Part shown: in pieces, positions 26,335 to 35,501 of the stretch | Position numbering within the stretch: the stretch's first letter is position 1 | Layout: each line of letters opens with the position of its first letter | NCBI RefSeq assembly: GCF_014284475.1 | Contig: NZ_WJBC01000011.1 | Location: forward strand, 1 to 64,000 | Direction of reading: 5' to 3' | DNA: 64,000 nucleotides | Source of the DNA: Acetobacterium fimetarium | GTDB taxonomy: Bacteria; Bacillota; Clostridia; Eubacteriales; Eubacteriaceae | Notes under the pieces: generated by a model | What the model saw: the letters and a program-made list of their open reading frames with translations, nothing else | Database searches by the model: none | Told to the model about the DNA's origin: nothing | Program-made: the position numbers and the translations under genes

Positions 26335-27696
26335 TCAGACGACTTCAATGCGGGTCATGAGTTCGTCAACCGCATCCAGACGCTGTTTGGGTAGATTCGC
26401 CAAATACTGGTCGAGATGCTGCTGCAGCCTTAATTCTCCTTCTGAAAATTCAACGGCATCGATTTCCGGGTCAAGCGAATGGCGCTTGAGCAGGACGGCG
26501 AGCTCGATATCGTCGAGCAGATCAAACACTTGCGCGGACTCATCGCTTTTTAATTCTCCGGCAATGAGGAGGTCTTCCATATCGGCGAGTGTTTTAATGG
26601 AGTCTTTGATAATCTGAAGTTTGTCTTCAAGATACCGGCAGGAGATCAATTCAGCAAACACCTTCCGGTAGATGTTATCATCCATTCTGGCACCCATATC
26701 GAAGCGGATCGGGGACTTTGTATCAGAGTGGTATCGGGAGACAAAGACTTTGGACAGGGTATCCGTTTCCAAAGCGGCGTAAATTTTTGTGGCTATTTTG
26801 GGCAAGCTTGACTGGAGATAGCGTCGGACTGCAACGTTTGAAATGGCCAGCTCGCTGAAAGTGCTGCCTGCTGCTTGCTGCAAACGCTCAAATATTAATT
26901 GCCGGCTTATCCCGTTCAGGTCATTACCGATTTTTTGAAGATCGGATGGAGTTAAATCCAGAGACTGCACCGGTTGCTGCGACAGAGTACAGCCCAGCGC
27001 GTTTTGAAACACCTGCTCGCAGAGATTGTCGAGCAGGTCCTGATAGCCGTTGCTGTAGCCGCACATGACTTCGTCGATAATGGTTGCAGTAAATTTCTGA
27101 CAGAACAGGTTTTCATAGTACAGGTTTTCCAGATACCGAATCATGAATTCCACGCCGGCCAGGTCGGTAACGGGATGGATGAGCTGATAATCGATTGAAC
27201 TTGGCGCTTCATGAGCGCAGAAATCAAAATCATACTGCGTGAAGAAGGGACTGAGTCCATGATCGATGGTTACATTGTAAGCATGATTCGGGGTTGATAT
27301 TTTGGTTTTGCCGACAAGATGAAAAAAATAATTGGCGACTTTGAATTTCCGTTTGAGCACATCATACCCATAAGCATAAAGCTTTTCGATGGGCTCATTG
27401 ATGATCTGGTCAAGGGCGGTTGCGACGCTGGGCAATGATTTCAGATAGAGACTGATGGTATAGGAGTTGGAAGCCATGATGCTCTGGGCAATCTCAATTC
27501 TCACGGAACTGCTTTGCCCCTTGGTGTAACGATCAATGCTTTTTGTCAGCAGCGTGATGCATTCATTCTGAATCCGTTGGGATTCCGTCGCATTGAGTTC
27601 GCCCTGGATATAAGCCTCCTGGAGAAGTGACTGTAAATAGAATTCGTTACTGAGCTTTTTTTGATCAATTTTTGAATGCTTATCGATAGGATTCAT
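26335..27696 (-). CDS. Uncharacterised protein, DUF6179-like
   Basis: A 453-residue, mostly alpha-helical soluble protein without signal peptide, membrane segments or recognisable catalytic motif. The ATG at 27696 is behind GGAGGCGAAAG, which lies inside the end of the upstream gene, so the two overlap by 17 bp and are coupled. I recall a clostridial family of this kind (DUF6179) that occurs next to a DUF6323 gene; the match is from memory and unverified. Function unknown. Confidence 0.7.
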   Translation of the reverse strand: MNPIDKHSKIDQKKLSNEFYLQSLLQEAYIQGELNATESQRIQNECITLLTKSIDRYTKGQSSSVRIEIAQSIMASNSYTISLYLKSLPSVATALDQIINEPIEKLYAYGYDVLKRKFKVANYFFHLVGKTKISTPNHAYNVTIDHGLSPFFTQYDFDFCAHEAPSSIDYQLIHPVTDLAGVEFMIRYLENLYYENLFCQKFTATIIDEVMCGYSNGYQDLLDNLCEQVFQNALGCTLSQQPVQSLDLTPSDLQKIGNDLNGISRQLIFERLQQAAGSTFSELAISNVAVRRYLQSSLPKIATKIYAALETDTLSKVFVSRYHSDTKSPIRFDMGARMDDNIYRKVFAELISCRYLEDKLQIIKDSIKTLADMEDLLIAGELKSDESAQVFDLLDDIELAVLLKRHSLDPEIDAVEFSEGELRLQQHLDQYLANLPKQRLDAVDELMTRIEVV

Positions 27697-28192
27697 TTTC
27701 TTTCGCCTCCGTTTCGATTTGTTTCTGGCGTTCTTCTGCCAGCTCATTGTAGTCAGGGTCATTGCCAAGTCTGATATTTCGGGCGATTCTTTCAAGCTCG
27801 CGGGATTTAAGCAGATCCAGGTCGCCGCTGCAAACGCCGTCGAAATATTCTTTCATATATGCCAACAGGTCATCATCGCTCATCAAATCCAGGGTTTCAT
27901 TTTTAAAATAATAAAAAATCTCGATCAGTTCATGAAGCACCTTTTCATAGTTGCTTTGTGAAAGGTATGGTGAGTCACAAAAAACGGCGATGAGCTCGCC
28001 GATGATACCGCCGCCAAATTCGATTCTCCCAGAATGCTTAAGGGCCGTGGTACGGGTTTCGACGATTTCCATGGCTTGTTTTTCAGTCAGTGACAGCGCA
28101 TACTGTTGTGTCGTTTGGTTGCATAACATAATGTCGGAAACAGCCTGCACTTCCAGTTGTTTGTTGTCAAAAAGCGTCAGATTAAATGACAT
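27680..28192 (-). CDS. Uncharacterised protein, DUF6323-like
   Basis: A 170-residue soluble protein, helical and acidic at the C-terminus, starting behind AGGAGGTACC. A conserved-looking stretch is ALSLTEKQAMEIVETR near residue 33, followed by RIEFGGGIIGELIAVFCDSP near 57. It resembles the clostridial family DUF6323, thought to travel with DUF6179 proteins. No enzymatic signature is visible. It is read from a promoter that seems to share its -10 element with a rightward promoter. Confidence 0.68.
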   Translation of the reverse strand: MSFNLTLFDNKQLEVQAVSDIMLCNQTTQQYALSLTEKQAMEIVETRTTALKHSGRIEFGGGIIGELIAVFCDSPYLSQSNYEKVLHELIEIFYYFKNETLDLMSDDDLLAYMKEYFDGVCSGDLDLLKSRELERIARNIRLGNDPDYNELAEERQKQIETEAKENESYR

Positions 28193-28236
28193 ATCGGGTA
28201 CCTCCTATGGAAAAAATAATTAATTTGAATAAAATA

Positions 28237-28284
28237 TTGACAAAATTGGATTAATGTGATATCATACATATGTAATTTGTCAAT
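28237..28284. promoter_or_regulatory. Bidirectional promoter with a shared -10 region
   Basis: Rightward: TTGACA (28237-28242), 17 bp, TATCAT (28260-28265). Leftward (for the DUF6323-like gene): TTGACA on the minus strand (28284-28279), 16 bp, TATCAC (28262-28257). The two -10 hexamers overlap within TGTGATATCAT, which recurs as a perfect inverted copy at 28312-28322. Confidence 0.6.
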
Positions 28285-28322
28285 GTGCGCAATCCAATAT
28301 GCGCAAATTATATGATATCACA
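28255..28322. repeat. Interrupted palindrome over the bidirectional promoter
   Basis: Perfect 11-bp arms TGTGATATCAT (28255-28265) and ATGATATCACA (28312-28322). Between them two copies of TGCGCA (28286-28291 and 28300-28305) form an inner symmetric site. This looks like an operator pair. Confidence 0.6.
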
Positions 28323-28498
28323 ATCATTGCCATAAATCAATGATAATAAAAAGAAAAAACAGCAGCAGCAGTTGCATTGGCATCTGTTGGCAGGAACACG
28401 ATTTATTCAGAATACAGGTAACAAAAATATAAAAGGCTGATTATTTATCCCGGTGTATACGAAAGTATCGCACAGTTGATAAATAATCAGCCTTTTTT
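28272..28498 (+). ncRNA. Candidate small RNA between a consensus promoter and a strong terminator
   Basis: From the predicted start of the rightward promoter to the terminator is about 227 nt without a convincing gene. A 30-codon ATG frame near 28340 has no ribosome-binding site. Existence of the RNA is inferred only from promoter and terminator. Confidence 0.35.
28432..28498. terminator. Strong bidirectional terminator (18-bp stem)
   Basis: AAAGGCTGATTATTTATC (28432-28449) is perfectly complementary to 28478-28495; an inner GTATAC-GAAA-GTAT hairpin caps the loop. T-runs lie on both strands. It can end the GGDEF/HD-GYP transcript from the right and any rightward RNA from the left. Confidence 0.9.
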
Positions 28499-28530
28499 AG
28501 TGGCGCAGGATGAAAAATAAAGCGGTGTTT

Positions 28531-30027
28531 TCATCGCTCCTGCAGATATCGGTCGATGACCTGAGTGAAAATTTCTACCAATTCCGGATCATACTGAGTG
28601 CCGGAACAACTCATGATTTCATTGATTGCGGTAGTGACTGACAGTGCGGAACGATAGGGCCGGTCATTGGTCATGGCATCAAATGAATCAACAATTGATA
28701 GGATGCGGCATTCAATGGGAATATCTTTTCCGGACAAACCCAAAGGATAGCCGGTGCCATTCCATTTCTCATGGTGCTTGAGAATCAGATGGGAAATCTC
28801 TCTTAATTCAGAGGATTCGTTGGCAATCCGCTCGCCAATGGTGCAATGCGTTTTCATCACATTCCATTCATCCGGATTCAATTCAGCGGGCTTTTTAAGA
28901 ATGCTGTCGGGGATGCCGACTTTGCCGATATCGTGAAACTTCGTCAATAATTGGATGCGGTCCATGATATTCTGATGCAAATGAAGCTGGTGGCCGATGA
29001 GGGTTGAAAGAGCGTGCATCCGATTGGTATGGCCTTCGGTAACGTAATCCTTGACTTCTAAAGCTTTCATCAGCGTTTTTACCAGACTATTGCGGACGCT
29101 CGATTCTTTAAGCAGTTTATTCTGGTACATATTGTCATCGGCTTCCTGAAAAAGAAAATCGGTATTGACACAGCCGGATGCATGGTAAGCGTATCCATAA
29201 GAAAGAGAGATCTTGAACGGCGCAGTGCCGGCTTCATTAAAGGCATTCAAAGCGATCTTCAGATCTTCCAGTGCCATCTCGACGGTTTCAGGCAGCTGGT
29301 TCCGGATAATGATGCCAAATTCGTCGCCGCCGACTCTTGAAACAATGCCAAACCGTTGAAAACAATGTTTGATAAAGCGGCTGGTTGATATGATGACCTG
29401 GTCCCCAACCAGATGACCAAGCGTATCGTTGACAAATTTCAAACCATCAATATCGATCAGAACGATAATCAGATTATTGATAGCCTGATGATCGATTTCT
29501 TCAAGCGCCACCTCAAAAAAACGCCGGTTTGAAATATGGGTCAGAGCATCTTTTTCAGCCATATCGCGCAATTGATTTTCCAGCGTGACGCGTTCTGTCA
29601 TATCCCGAATCATGATTAAAACTTCATCAAATTCTGAAATTTGGATGCGGACCTCAAAGTAGTGAAGCTGATCGCTTAAAGATAGCGTAAAATAATAGGC
29701 GCTTAAAACTCTGCGTTTTACAACCTGTTCGATTACCTGTTTCAAATCATCCATGATCGTCTGGTTTCGCATGATCTCTAAAGTAATGGTCGAGTCGTTG
29801 TTGATCGAGGAGCCATAAGGAGAGATGCGGCCGTTGTCATCGCCGATTAATAAAATGTCCGGAATGGTGGCAATCAAGGCCTTGCTGCGGCTGTTAACCC
29901 GTTCCAGATCCAATAATTTAGTTTGAAGTTCAGAATAATAATTCTTCTTAAACGAGTTTTCGCCAAGGCCAATAATGGATTCCCGGGTGATCTCTTTTTT
30001 ATTTTTGGGTATGTAATACTCGTTCAT
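28531..30027 (-). CDS. PAS-like GGDEF-HD-GYP protein (c-di-GMP turnover)
   Basis: A 498-residue cytosolic protein: an N-terminal PAS-like sensor (about residues 45-155), GGDEF (about 160-300) with intact VGGDEF, and HD-GYP (about 315-490) with FHDIGKVG and HHEKWNGTGYP. Both synthesis and hydrolysis of c-di-GMP seem possible. Its start at 30027, behind GAGGTGAG, lies inside the alcohol dehydrogenase gene, which overlaps it by 29 bp; this implies cotranscription and coupling. Confidence 0.9.
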   Translation of the reverse strand: MNEYYIPKNKKEITRESIIGLGENSFKKNYYSELQTKLLDLERVNSRSKALIATIPDILLIGDDNGRISPYGSSINNDSTITLEIMRNQTIMDDLKQVIEQVVKRRVLSAYYFTLSLSDQLHYFEVRIQISEFDEVLIMIRDMTERVTLENQLRDMAEKDALTHISNRRFFEVALEEIDHQAINNLIIVLIDIDGLKFVNDTLGHLVGDQVIISTSRFIKHCFQRFGIVSRVGGDEFGIIIRNQLPETVEMALEDLKIALNAFNEAGTAPFKISLSYGYAYHASGCVNTDFLFQEADDNMYQNKLLKESSVRNSLVKTLMKALEVKDYVTEGHTNRMHALSTLIGHQLHLHQNIMDRIQLLTKFHDIGKVGIPDSILKKPAELNPDEWNVMKTHCTIGERIANESSELREISHLILKHHEKWNGTGYPLGLSGKDIPIECRILSIVDSFDAMTNDRPYRSALSVTTAINEIMSCSGTQYDPELVEIFTQVIDRYLQER

Positions 30028-31174
30028 AAATGCTTCTCACCTCATCTTTTGTCAAAATTTTTGGGTTGGTTACCATGCAGGGATCATTGAGTGCATTCTC
30101 AACTAAATAATCCAGCATTGCCTCATCAAGGGTAGCCACGGTTATCGCTGATTTGATGTGCAGATTATTCCGGAGCGAAACAATTTTGGCTACGGTTTCT
30201 TCAAGAAGGACAGCATCAGTCAGGTTATCCACCTGAATTCCCAGTTGTCTGGCGATATTTCTGAATCGCTTGGGAACACTGTTAAAATTAACGCGAATGA
30301 CATGCTCAAGTAAAATGCTGTTGCATTCGCCGTGGGGCAGATCCAAAAGTCCCCCCATCGAGTGGGCCATGGCATGAACCGCGCCGAGACTGGCATTTGA
30401 AAAGGCCAGACCCGCCTGAAGGGAACCATGCATGACCTGAAACATCGTTTCAAGGGTTCGCTCCGGCCGGATGGCTTTTTCGAGCCCCTGACTGATCAGC
30501 TTGATGGCTTCCAGGGCGTGGACATCGGTCAAGGCGGAATGCGTGTTGGATACGTAAGCTTCGATGGCATGGGTCAGAGCATCCATTCCGGTACAGGCGG
30601 TCAGATAAGGATCCATAGTCATCAGTGGAACGGGATCGATCAGGGCTAAATCCGGAACCACTTTTTTGCTGATGATGGCGCATTTCAGGTTGGCGGAGGT
30701 GTCTTTGATGATCGCAAATTGAGATACATCGGCAGAAGAACCGGCGGTGGTGGGAATGCAGATCAGCGGGGGGCCGGGCATTTTGACTTCATCGACGCCT
30801 TCATAATCAAGGATATTACCGCCGTTGGAAGCGACAATACTGATGCATTTTGCGCAGTCAATGGCACTGCCGCCACCGATTGCGATAATCAGGTCGCAGC
30901 CAAAGGATAAGAAAAGACTGGCACCGAGCATGGCTTCGAAGTCCTTGGGGTTTGGAGTTATTTCATCGAAAAGATAAAGATCTTCGCTGTATGATTGGGT
31001 AAGATCCATAATTTCCTGAAACCATTCGAATTTCTGGATGGCTTTGTCGGTTACAAGCATCGGTTTTTTTGCATTAAAATGCGATATATAACGTCCGATC
31101 AGTAATCGGGCATCCACCCCAATGATTATTTCTGGAACAACAAATTTTCTTAATTCCAATAACGATTCAGTCAC
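29999..31174 (-). CDS. Iron-containing (group III) alcohol dehydrogenase
   Basis: A 391-residue NAD(P)-dependent dehydrogenase. NAD binding: IAIGGGSAIDCAK near residue 96; metal ligands in MDALTHAIEAYVS near 196 (Asp, His) and AMAHSMGGLLDLPHGECN near 265 (two His). Members oxidise primary alcohols, 1,2-diols or butanol. No aldehyde dehydrogenase, diol dehydratase or microcompartment gene lies nearby. Read from its own promoter together with the downstream c-di-GMP gene. Physiological substrate unknown. Confidence 0.92.
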   Translation of the reverse strand: MTESLLELRKFVVPEIIIGVDARLLIGRYISHFNAKKPMLVTDKAIQKFEWFQEIMDLTQSYSEDLYLFDEITPNPKDFEAMLGASLFLSFGCDLIIAIGGGSAIDCAKCISIVASNGGNILDYEGVDEVKMPGPPLICIPTTAGSSADVSQFAIIKDTSANLKCAIISKKVVPDLALIDPVPLMTMDPYLTACTGMDALTHAIEAYVSNTHSALTDVHALEAIKLISQGLEKAIRPERTLETMFQVMHGSLQAGLAFSNASLGAVHAMAHSMGGLLDLPHGECNSILLEHVIRVNFNSVPKRFRNIARQLGIQVDNLTDAVLLEETVAKIVSLRNNLHIKSAITVATLDEAMLDYLVENALNDPCMVTNPKILTKDEVRSIYERVLHTQK

Positions 31175-31211
31175 CTTGAACTCCCCCTTATTTAATGATT
31201 TAACTGATTTC

Positions 31212-31240
31212 AGTATAACAGGTCAGTTTTCAAATGTAAA
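31212..31240 (-). promoter_or_regulatory. Promoter of the alcohol dehydrogenase gene
   Basis: On the minus strand TTTACA (31240-31235), 17 bp, TATACT (31217-31212). Start of transcription near 31205, about 30 nt before the ATG. Confidence 0.6.
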
Positions 31241-31323
31241 CCTTATCCAAACAACAAATTTGTACCAATTCCGTTTTTAAATGCACGGTTTTATGGTATT
31301 ATTTGTACAAAAGAGGTAGTAAG

Positions 31324-31623
31324 ATGAATATTTTTAAATTGCCGGATCTTCCCTTAGCGGATGAAGTGACAAATATTCTGATCGAAAGTGAGACGGTTCG
31401 AATTGAACGCATTATCAGTACCGGACAAACCTCGGACTGGTATGATCAGGATCAAACGGAATTTGTGGTGCTTTGTGCTGGAAATGCTGAACTGGAATTT
31501 GAGAACGGTGAGAGAATAGCATTGGCAAGCGGGGAAACCCTTTTGCTTCATCCGCATCAGAAGCATCGCGTTGCCTATACATCCAGTGAGCCGCCCTGTG
31601 TTTGGCTGTGTGTTTTTTATTGA
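31324..31623 (+). CDS. Small cupin-domain protein
   Basis: A 99-residue single cupin barrel. Cupin motif 1 is degenerate (TSDWYDQDQTEFVVLCAG), motif 2 reads TLLLHPHQKHRVAYT with two His. ATG at 31324 behind AGAGGTAG. Similar small cupins bind metals and act as isomerases, sensors or sugar-binding proteins; nothing more specific can be said. It precedes the large c-di-GMP protein by 80 bp. Confidence 0.78.
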   Translation: MNIFKLPDLPLADEVTNILIESETVRIERIISTGQTSDWYDQDQTEFVVLCAGNAELEFENGERIALASGETLLLHPHQKHRVAYTSSEPPCVWLCVFY

Positions 31624-31703
31624 GTGGATGCGGCTGGAAATTGAGCATAAACGGGTTGAAATGTTTGTAAATATAAAAAGAATGGTCTGATGAGGTACCG
31701 GAA

Positions 31704-34121
31704 ATGAATAGTCAGCATGTGTTATTGAACTTAATCGTCTTTACCCTTCCAATTATTTCACTCGTTTATATTTATACGGGAATCAAGCTGTACAAGTATA
31801 AGGCGGATGAGCAGTTCAATTATTTTTCGCTATTTATGTTTGCCGCAGCGATTTATACAGCGGGATATTTTCTGGCACTCAATGCTCTTAACACGGAGGT
31901 GTTTTTGCTGGCCCGAAGCTTTGAGTATCTGGGGGTGGTATTGATTCCGACATTTGGTATCTTGTTTGTATCAGCGTATACAAAGAATAAATTGTCGCAA
32001 TCGTCTAAATTGCTTTTGTTTGTTGTTTCAGGTCTGCTGTGGAGCATGTATATTACAAATCCGCTTTACCACTGGACTTACAAGCGGATCGAAATGACAA
32101 CAGCGCAGGGCTTTTCGATCGCATCGACAACGAAGAACTTCGGGTATTTTTTTATACTTGCCTATTATACCCTGTTTTTAGCTTTTTCAGTCATGGTACT
32201 GTTTAAAACAGCAAGGGAATCAGATTCTTTGAGTTTAAAAAGAAGCTGCAGATTGTTGCTCGGATCCATTCAGTTCTCGTGGGTTGCAGTCCTCATTATC
32301 CTATTGGGATTTGATACCTTTTTTGATCCCACTCCGATTGTCATTTTGTTCATATCGATTTTGATTGGAATTAGCGAAGTGCGAAATGATTTTTTTCAGC
32401 TGGAAATAAATCGCTGGGAAAACACATTTCTGAATATCGGGGAAGTGGCTTTCCTGATTAACAGTGATGAAGAAATTGTCAGTTTGAATGCCAGGGCTGA
32501 GGATTTCTGGAAGGGCAAGAATAACAATATTGCCGGCCTGACAAGAATCCTTGATCAGGGTGGTATTAAACAGAGACCGGTGATGATTCCGGTTAATGAC
32601 AGGATCAGGTGGTTTCAGGTAAACAGAAATGTTTTCAATCAGAAAAGAAAGCTCATCAGTTATCTGCTGTCGGATATTACCGAACACAAAAAGGCGGAGC
32701 AAGCGTTAAAAGAAAGTGAGGAGAAGAATCGCCTTCTGATCACGCAGATGGCTCAGGGTTTGGCAGTCCACGAAGTGATCCTGGATGAAACGGAGAAAGT
32801 CGTCGATTATCGCTTCCTGGATGCCAATGAAAGCTATGAGCGGCTGACTGGACTGAAAAAAGAAAAGATTATCGGAAAAACGGTTCTGGAGGTATTGCCG
32901 GAAACTGAAACCTATTGGATTGATACATACGGTCGCGTCGCAATGACCGGCGAGCCGGTTCATTACGAAAATTACTCACAGGAACTGGGCAAACATTTTG
33001 AAGTGGTTGCTTATTCTCCGCGCTTCAAAGAATTTGCAGTCATCATCTCGGATATTTCCAATCGCAAACAAGCGGAAGAAGATGTCTATTTTTTGAGTTA
33101 TCATGATTATCTGACCGGTTTGTATAACCGCCGATTTTATGAAGAAGAACTGGCGCGGCTGGATACCGCTGAGAATTTACCGATGACGCTGATTATGGCG
33201 GATGTCAATGGACTCAAACTCATCAATGATTCTTTTGGCCATGCCATGGGTGACGAATTGCTCAAGAAAGCGGCCCAACTCATTTCTGCGGCCTGTCCGG
33301 AAGGCAGTATCGTTGCCCGGCTGGGAGGGGATGAGTTCATCATGATTCTGCCGCAGCAAGATGTTTTTCAGGCAGTGGAAACAATGAACAATCTTAAAAC
33401 CAGGACAGCAAGCGAAAGAATCGGCAGCTTTGATCTTTCCATCTCTTTCGGGTGTGAAACCAAAGAAGCAATGAATCAGGATATTCAGGAAATCTATAAA
33501 CATGCGGAAGATGATATGTATCGACATAAACTTTATGAAAGTGCCAGCGTTAAAAGCAAAACGATCGATCTGATTATGAACACCCTTTATGAAAAAAGCA
33601 GCCGTGAGATGCGGCATTCACAACGGGTCGGGGAATTATGCAAAATGATCGCAACAGAAATGAAGCTCGAAAAAGATGTCGTTAATCAGATCGGCGTTGC
33701 AGGTCTGATGCATGATATTGGGAAAATGGGGATTGATGAAAGAATCCTGAATAAAGAGGGAATACTGGAAGATGATGAATGGATGGAAATACAACGACAT
33801 CCTGAAATTGGCTATCGGATTTTAAGCTCATCAAACGAATTCTCGGAAATAGCAAACTACGTATTTGAACATCATGAGCGGTGGGATGGAAACGGGTATC
33901 CCAAGAAGCTTTGCGGTGAAGAAATATCCATTGAAGCACGGATTATTGCGGTTGCGGATTCATATGATTCAATGATCTGCGATCGTTCCTATCGCAAGGG
34001 ACTGAGCGATGCAGAAGCGATTAGGGAAATCAGACGCTGTGCCGGAAAACAATTTGATGCCGCGATCGCGAAGGTCTTCATTGAAAAAGTACTGCAACAG
34101 GAAAAGCTGAAAATTTCGTAA
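31704..34121 (+). CDS. 7TM-PAS-PAS-GGDEF-HD-GYP membrane protein
   Basis: 805 residues. Seven hydrophobic helices (residues 5-225) resemble the histidine-kinase 7TM sensor module; two PAS domains follow (about 230-330 and 345-455), then GGDEF (about 460-610) with intact LGGDEF and HD-GYP (about 625-795) with MHDIGKMG and HHERWDGNGYP. It shares long stretches with the protein at 9273, for example SYHDxLTGLYNRRFYEEEL, so the two are paralogues that differ mainly in the sensors. Start behind GAGGTACC. Confidence 0.92.
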   Translation: MNSQHVLLNLIVFTLPIISLVYIYTGIKLYKYKADEQFNYFSLFMFAAAIYTAGYFLALNALNTEVFLLARSFEYLGVVLIPTFGILFVSAYTKNKLSQSSKLLLFVVSGLLWSMYITNPLYHWTYKRIEMTTAQGFSIASTTKNFGYFFILAYYTLFLAFSVMVLFKTARESDSLSLKRSCRLLLGSIQFSWVAVLIILLGFDTFFDPTPIVILFISILIGISEVRNDFFQLEINRWENTFLNIGEVAFLINSDEEIVSLNARAEDFWKGKNNNIAGLTRILDQGGIKQRPVMIPVNDRIRWFQVNRNVFNQKRKLISYLLSDITEHKKAEQALKESEEKNRLLITQMAQGLAVHEVILDETEKVVDYRFLDANESYERLTGLKKEKIIGKTVLEVLPETETYWIDTYGRVAMTGEPVHYENYSQELGKHFEVVAYSPRFKEFAVIISDISNRKQAEEDVYFLSYHDYLTGLYNRRFYEEELARLDTAENLPMTLIMADVNGLKLINDSFGHAMGDELLKKAAQLISAACPEGSIVARLGGDEFIMILPQQDVFQAVETMNNLKTRTASERIGSFDLSISFGCETKEAMNQDIQEIYKHAEDDMYRHKLYESASVKSKTIDLIMNTLYEKSSREMRHSQRVGELCKMIATEMKLEKDVVNQIGVAGLMHDIGKMGIDERILNKEGILEDDEWMEIQRHPEIGYRILSSSNEFSEIANYVFEHHERWDGNGYPKKLCGEEISIEARIIAVADSYDSMICDRSYRKGLSDAEAIREIRRCAGKQFDAAIAKVFIEKVLQQEKLKIS

Positions 34122-34201
34122 AGCTTTTTCTGTTACTGTTTTGTAAACGATATGTTATAATAAATCAGACGCAAGCACGACATAAGGAGGTCATTTTATT
34201 G

Positions 34202-35461
34202 ATGAAGATAGGATATGCATGTTTAACCGTTGGTGTGCCAAATACAGATATTAAAACTTGCCTTCTCAAAAATGCATCCGAAGAAAAACTAACCGAATTA
34301 ATCCGGCATAATTTGAAGGTGCTGGAAAATACCATTGATTACAACATTGAAAACGAAATCAGCCTTTTTAGAATCAGCTCTTCGATCATTCCGTTTGGTT
34401 CCAGTCCGGTCAACAGGCTTAGCTGGTGGGAACTGTTTGACGATCAATTGAAGCAGATTGGCGATAAAATCATGCGAAGTGGAATGCGGGTTTCAATGCA
34501 TCCTGGTCAGTATACGGTATTGAATGCCCTTGATGAAGAGATCGTCACAAAAGCCGTTGCGGATTTGAATTATCATAACTGTTTATTGGATAGTCTTGGG
34601 GTGGGCCCGGAGAGTAAAATCGTGCTTCATGTCGGCGGTAGATATGACGACAAAAAGCAGGCAATGCAGCGGTTTATCAGAGCCTATGACCATTTAAGTG
34701 ACGCCATTAAAAACCGTCTTATCATTGAAAATGATGACAAGAATTTTACTATTGGCGATGTCCTGGAAATCGCCAACCATTTGGAGATACCGGTGGTGTT
34801 TGACACGCTTCACAACCAATCCAACCCCTGTGCGGAAAATCAATCCGATGTTTATTGGATTGATGAAAGCAGAAAAACATGGCAACAAAAGGATGGAAAG
34901 CAAAAGATCCATTATTCGCAGCAGCATCCCGAGAAAAAGCCGGGATCACACTCGGACAGTATCAGAATTGAAGAATTTATGGAATTCTACGATGGCCTGG
35001 ATGGTCGCAAACTTGATGTGATGCTGGAGGTTAAAGATAAAAACCTTTCGGCAATCAAATGCAGCAATTGCATAGCGCAGACGCAAAAGATCAAAGCGCT
35101 TGAAATTGAATGGAGTAAATATAAGTATGCCGTTCTGGAAAGATCGCCGCTGGATTATTTAGAGATTCGGAAACTGCTGCATAATAAAAATGATTATCCT
35201 GCCATTGGATTTTATCAGATCATCGAAAATGCGCTGCAGAAAGAAGCAACCACCGGCAATTCCATCAATGTGGCGCAACATATCTGGGGCTATTTTAGAA
35301 ATAGCGCATTGCCCAGTGAAAAAAAGTATTTCTTGAAGCTTTTAGAGCGGTATGAAAGGGGCGAAGTATCAATCAAAAAGGTGAAGAAGAATTTGTGGAA
35401 AATGGCAGTTAAATATGAACAGAAATATCTGCTGGAATCATATTATTACGAAATGGTGTAA
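34202..35461 (+). CDS. uvsE: UV DNA damage endonuclease
   Basis: UvsE/UVDE incises DNA directly 5' of UV photoproducts, an alternative to UvrABC. The 419-residue TIM-barrel protein begins MKIGYACLTVG, with ISSSIIPFGSS near residue 60, MHPGQYTVLNA near 99, LHVGGRYDDK near 141 and ENDDKNF near 177; the His/Glu/Asp metal ligands lie in these segments. It is longer than the Thermus enzyme, with a C-terminal extension of about 110 residues. ATG at 34202 behind AAGGAGG. Confidence 0.9.
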   Translation: MKIGYACLTVGVPNTDIKTCLLKNASEEKLTELIRHNLKVLENTIDYNIENEISLFRISSSIIPFGSSPVNRLSWWELFDDQLKQIGDKIMRSGMRVSMHPGQYTVLNALDEEIVTKAVADLNYHNCLLDSLGVGPESKIVLHVGGRYDDKKQAMQRFIRAYDHLSDAIKNRLIIENDDKNFTIGDVLEIANHLEIPVVFDTLHNQSNPCAENQSDVYWIDESRKTWQQKDGKQKIHYSQQHPEKKPGSHSDSIRIEEFMEFYDGLDGRKLDVMLEVKDKNLSAIKCSNCIAQTQKIKALEIEWSKYKYAVLERSPLDYLEIRKLLHNKNDYPAIGFYQIIENALQKEATTGNSINVAQHIWGYFRNSALPSEKKYFLKLLERYERGEVSIKKVKKNLWKMAVKYEQKYLLESYYYEMV

Positions 35462-35501
35462 TGTAACCTGGTCAAGAGAATTTGAATAATTGGGGGATGA
35501 T

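Noticed and set aside
28340-28432. 30-codon frame with a CAG-CAG-CAG run in the candidate small RNA
   Set aside because: No ribosome-binding site and no recognisable peptide; kept only as part of the RNA candidate.
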